Positions 62,138 to 64,000 of a stretch of DNA of 64,000 bases are shown here, one piece after another. The first letter of the stretch is position 1. Each line of letters opens with the position of its first letter. The position numbers were made by a program, and so were the translations under genes. Where the stretch lies: NCBI RefSeq assembly GCF_023559245.1, contig NZ_CP097462.1, forward strand, positions 2,786,001 through 2,850,000, read 5' to 3'. The notes under the pieces were generated by a model. The model did no database searches, was not told where the DNA came from, and saw nothing but the letters and a program-made list of their open reading frames with translations. Origin of the DNA: Sphingomonas sp. KRR8. GTDB lineage: Bacteria; Pseudomonadota; Alphaproteobacteria; Sphingomonadales; Sphingomonadaceae.

Positions 62138-64000
62138 ATGTCGCGCTTTCTCCCCCTCGCATCACTGCTGGCGCTCGTCGCCGCGTCCTCGTCCGCCCAA
62201 AGTACTGCGGCGGCGAAGGGTCTCAACGTGACGGCATTGACCCCGACCATCCTGCGTATCCCGCTGGCTACGCCGGGACCGTCCGCCGAGAATTCCAGCT
62301 GGGCGGTCAGCGCGGCCGTCCGCGCCCAGCGCGCGCCGGTGACCCCAACCGCCGACGGCTTCACGACCGACGCGCTGCAGGTCGCCATCGATCAGAAGAC
62401 CGGCGCGCTCACCCTCCGCGACCGCTCGAGCAGGACCATCCTCGCCGGCCTCTCGCTCCAGCGCACCGCCGGGCAAACCGTCTTCACCCTGCGCGCGCCG
62501 ATGCCGGCGGGCGAGCGTTACGTCGGCCTCGGGGACAAGACCGGCGGCCTCGATCGCCGGGGGTCGAGCTTCGTCAACTGGAACACCGACGCGTACGGCT
62601 TCGGCACCGCCACCGATCCCATATACAAGTCGATCCCCTTCTTCATCGCCGTCGGCAAGGACGGCGCGGCCTATGGCGTGTTCCTCGACGATCCCCAGCG
62701 CAGCTGGTTCGACTTCGGCCACCGGGAGGAGAATGTCCTCACTATCGGCGCGGACGCCGGCCCCGCGGACCTCTACCTCATCGCCGGGCCGACCGTCGCC
62801 GACGTGGTCCGCCGCTATACCGACCTCACCGGCAAGGCGCCGCTGCCACCACGCTGGGCGCTCGGCTACCAGCAATCCCGCTACAGCTACATGAGCGAGG
62901 CTGAACTGCGCACCGTCGCCGGCCGCCTCCGCTCGGAGCACATCCCGACCGATGTCCTATGGCTGGACATCGATTTTCAGGATCGCAACCGTCCTTTCAC
63001 CGTCAACCGCACGACTTTCCCGGATATGAAGCGGCTGACCGCCGATCTGGGCAAGGACGGCTTCAAGCTCATCACCATCACCGACCTCCACATCGCCCAT
63101 GCGCCGAACCAGAGCTATTCGCCCTACGACAGCGGGGTGGCCGGCGATCACTTCCTCAAGAACCCCGACGGCAGCACCTATGTCGCGCCCGTCTGGCCCG
63201 GCCCCTCGGTCTTCCCCGATTTCACCCGGGCTTCCACGCGCCGCTGGTGGGGCGACCTGTACCGGCCATTCCTGGACGATGGCGTCGCGGGCTTCTGGAA
63301 CGACATGAACGAGCCGGCGATCTTCGACACGCCGACCAAGACCATGCCGCTCGACACCCGCCATCGGATCGACAGCGACGACTTCGCAGCCCGCACCGCG
63401 ACCCATGCCGAGATCCACAACGTCTACGGAATGGAGAACAGCCGGGCGACCTATGAAGGCCTGCTGCGCCTCCGCCCCAATAGTCGTCCCTTCGTCATGA
63501 CCCGCGCCAGCTACGCCGGTGGGCAGCGCTATGCCGTGACGTGGACGGGGGACAACAGCGCCAGCTGGGATCACCTGCGACTGATGGTCCAGCAACTGCT
63601 CAACCTCGGCCTGTCCGGTTTCAGCTGGGCCGGTGCCGACATCGGCGGCTTCACCGGGGGGCCGAGCCCCGAGCTCCTCACCCGCTTCACCCAGATCGGC
63701 GCCTTCACGCCCATCTTCCGCAATCATTCCGCCAAGGACACCCCGCGCGTCGAGCCGTGGCTCGACGGACCGCAGCAACTCGCCATTCGCCGCCGCTTCA
63801 TCGAGGAACGCTATCGGCTGCTGCCGTACTTCTATGCGGTGGCGGAGCAGAACAGCCGCACCGGAGACCCGGTCATGCGCCCGCTGTTCTATGACTTCTC
63901 GAAAGCGCTGACCGCACCTTGCGATCAGTCGATGAGCTTCACGGTTGGCCGCGATCTGCTGGTTGCCGCCTCGCCCAAGCCGGAATCGCCGCAGGCCTAC
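62138..64000 (+). CDS. Secreted GH31 alpha-glucosidase/alpha-xylosidase, 5' part
   Basis: At least 621 codons, running off the window end. The start at ATG 62138 gives a signal peptide SRFLPLASLLALVAASSSAQ; an in-frame ATG at 62051 would bury that signal and is rejected. A GH31 N-terminal beta domain is followed by the barrel: ALGYQQSRYSYMSEAEL, VLWLDIDFQ, and the nucleophile motif WNDMNEP with Asp389. The acid/base region is TWTGDNSASWDHL, followed by GADIGGFTGGPSPELLTRFTQIGAFTP. It cleaves alpha-glucosides outside the cytoplasm. Neighbours to the right are not visible, so the substrate and operon are open. Confidence 0.94.
   Translation, partial: MSRFLPLASLLALVAASSSAQSTAAAKGLNVTALTPTILRIPLATPGPSAENSSWAVSAAVRAQRAPVTPTADGFTTDALQVAIDQKTGALTLRDRSSRTILAGLSLQRTAGQTVFTLRAPMPAGERYVGLGDKTGGLDRRGSSFVNWNTDAYGFGTATDPIYKSIPFFIAVGKDGAAYGVFLDDPQRSWFDFGHREENVLTIGADAGPADLYLIAGPTVADVVRRYTDLTGKAPLPPRWALGYQQSRYSYMSEAELRTVAGRLRSEHIPTDVLWLDIDFQDRNRPFTVNRTTFPDMKRLTADLGKDGFKLITITDLHIAHAPNQSYSPYDSGVAGDHFLKNPDGSTYVAPVWPGPSVFPDFTRASTRRWWGDLYRPFLDDGVAGFWNDMNEPAIFDTPTKTMPLDTRHRIDSDDFAARTATHAEIHNVYGMENSRATYEGLLRLRPNSRPFVMTRASYAGGQRYAVTWTGDNSASWDHLRLMVQQLLNLGLSGFSWAGADIGGFTGGPSPELLTRFTQIGAFTPIFRNHSAKDTPRVEPWLDGPQQLAIRRRFIEERYRLLPYFYAVAEQNSRTGDPVMRPLFYDFSKALTAPCDQSMSFTVGRDLLVAASPKPESPQAY

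Overview
The window reads as chromosomal DNA of a GC-rich alphaproteobacterium, most likely Sphingomonadales (Sphingomonas or a close relative). This rests on family content seen in the translations: PrsK/PrsR, a DUF4893 lipoprotein, an SWFGD/DUF2171 protein behind a GGAAC-N16-CGTT (EcfG-type) promoter, an NDUFS4-like complex I protein, and a large TonB-dependent receptor locus. There is no rRNA, IS element, prophage or CRISPR array. Genes are densely packed with many ATGA or GTGA stop/start overlaps, and no gene-free stretch exceeds about 300 bases.

Layout. 1-4987: distal part of a Tad/Flp pilus operon (cpaF end, tadB, tadC, two TPR proteins, prepilin peptidase). 4962-5513: convergent M15-like peptidase. 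5673-11885: four overlapping genes, a 5-oxoprolinase-type enzyme, DUF969 and DUF979 membrane proteins and DUF2891, probably a pyroglutamate uptake and hydrolysis unit. 11882-15790: glycerol catabolism (glpR-glpD divergent from glpK) around a shared control region with repeated GAAA(A)CG-type boxes. 15818-29653: polysaccharide locus, with GH3 beta-glucosidase and MFS transporter on the minus strand and, divergently, TonB-dependent receptor, flavin-dependent halogenase, SapC, cupin-8/JmjC protein, second halogenase, GH16 glucanase and a LacI regulator. Palindromes of the GTGAACGTTCAC type sit before the receptor and before GH3. The pairing of GH16 and GH3 suggests beta-glucan (laminarin-like) use; the role of the halogenases is unknown.

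29705-49217: mainly housekeeping genes. These are tRNA-Glu(CTC), wecB, a cyclic-nucleotide-type phosphoesterase, the NDUFS4-like protein, hrpB, a secreted protein of unknown function, polyprenyl diphosphate synthase, an M13 peptidase, a PepSY protein with an OmpR/HK two-component system, an ABC-F ATPase, a DEAD-box helicase with a DbpA domain, an outer-membrane protein, and tandem DUF885 metallopeptidase-like proteins. 49400-53965: a PAP2 membrane protein and the PEP-CTERM/exosortase regulators prsK-prsR. 54060-60579: M20 amidohydrolase, DUF4893 lipoprotein, 3-hydroxybutyrate dehydrogenase, neutral zinc metallopeptidase, MDR oxidoreductase and the SWFGD/DUF2171 stress protein. A 75-base repeat occurs at the start of both the M20 and DUF4893 genes. 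60776-64000: tRNA-Ala(CGC), a cluster of three very small overlapping genes, an RNase H-like protein lacking the usual last aspartate, and the 5' part of a secreted GH31 glycosidase that runs off the window.

All function calls come from reading the sequence and from known family motifs. No database search was run, and start codons were chosen by eye from Shine-Dalgarno sequences, signal peptides and overlaps.
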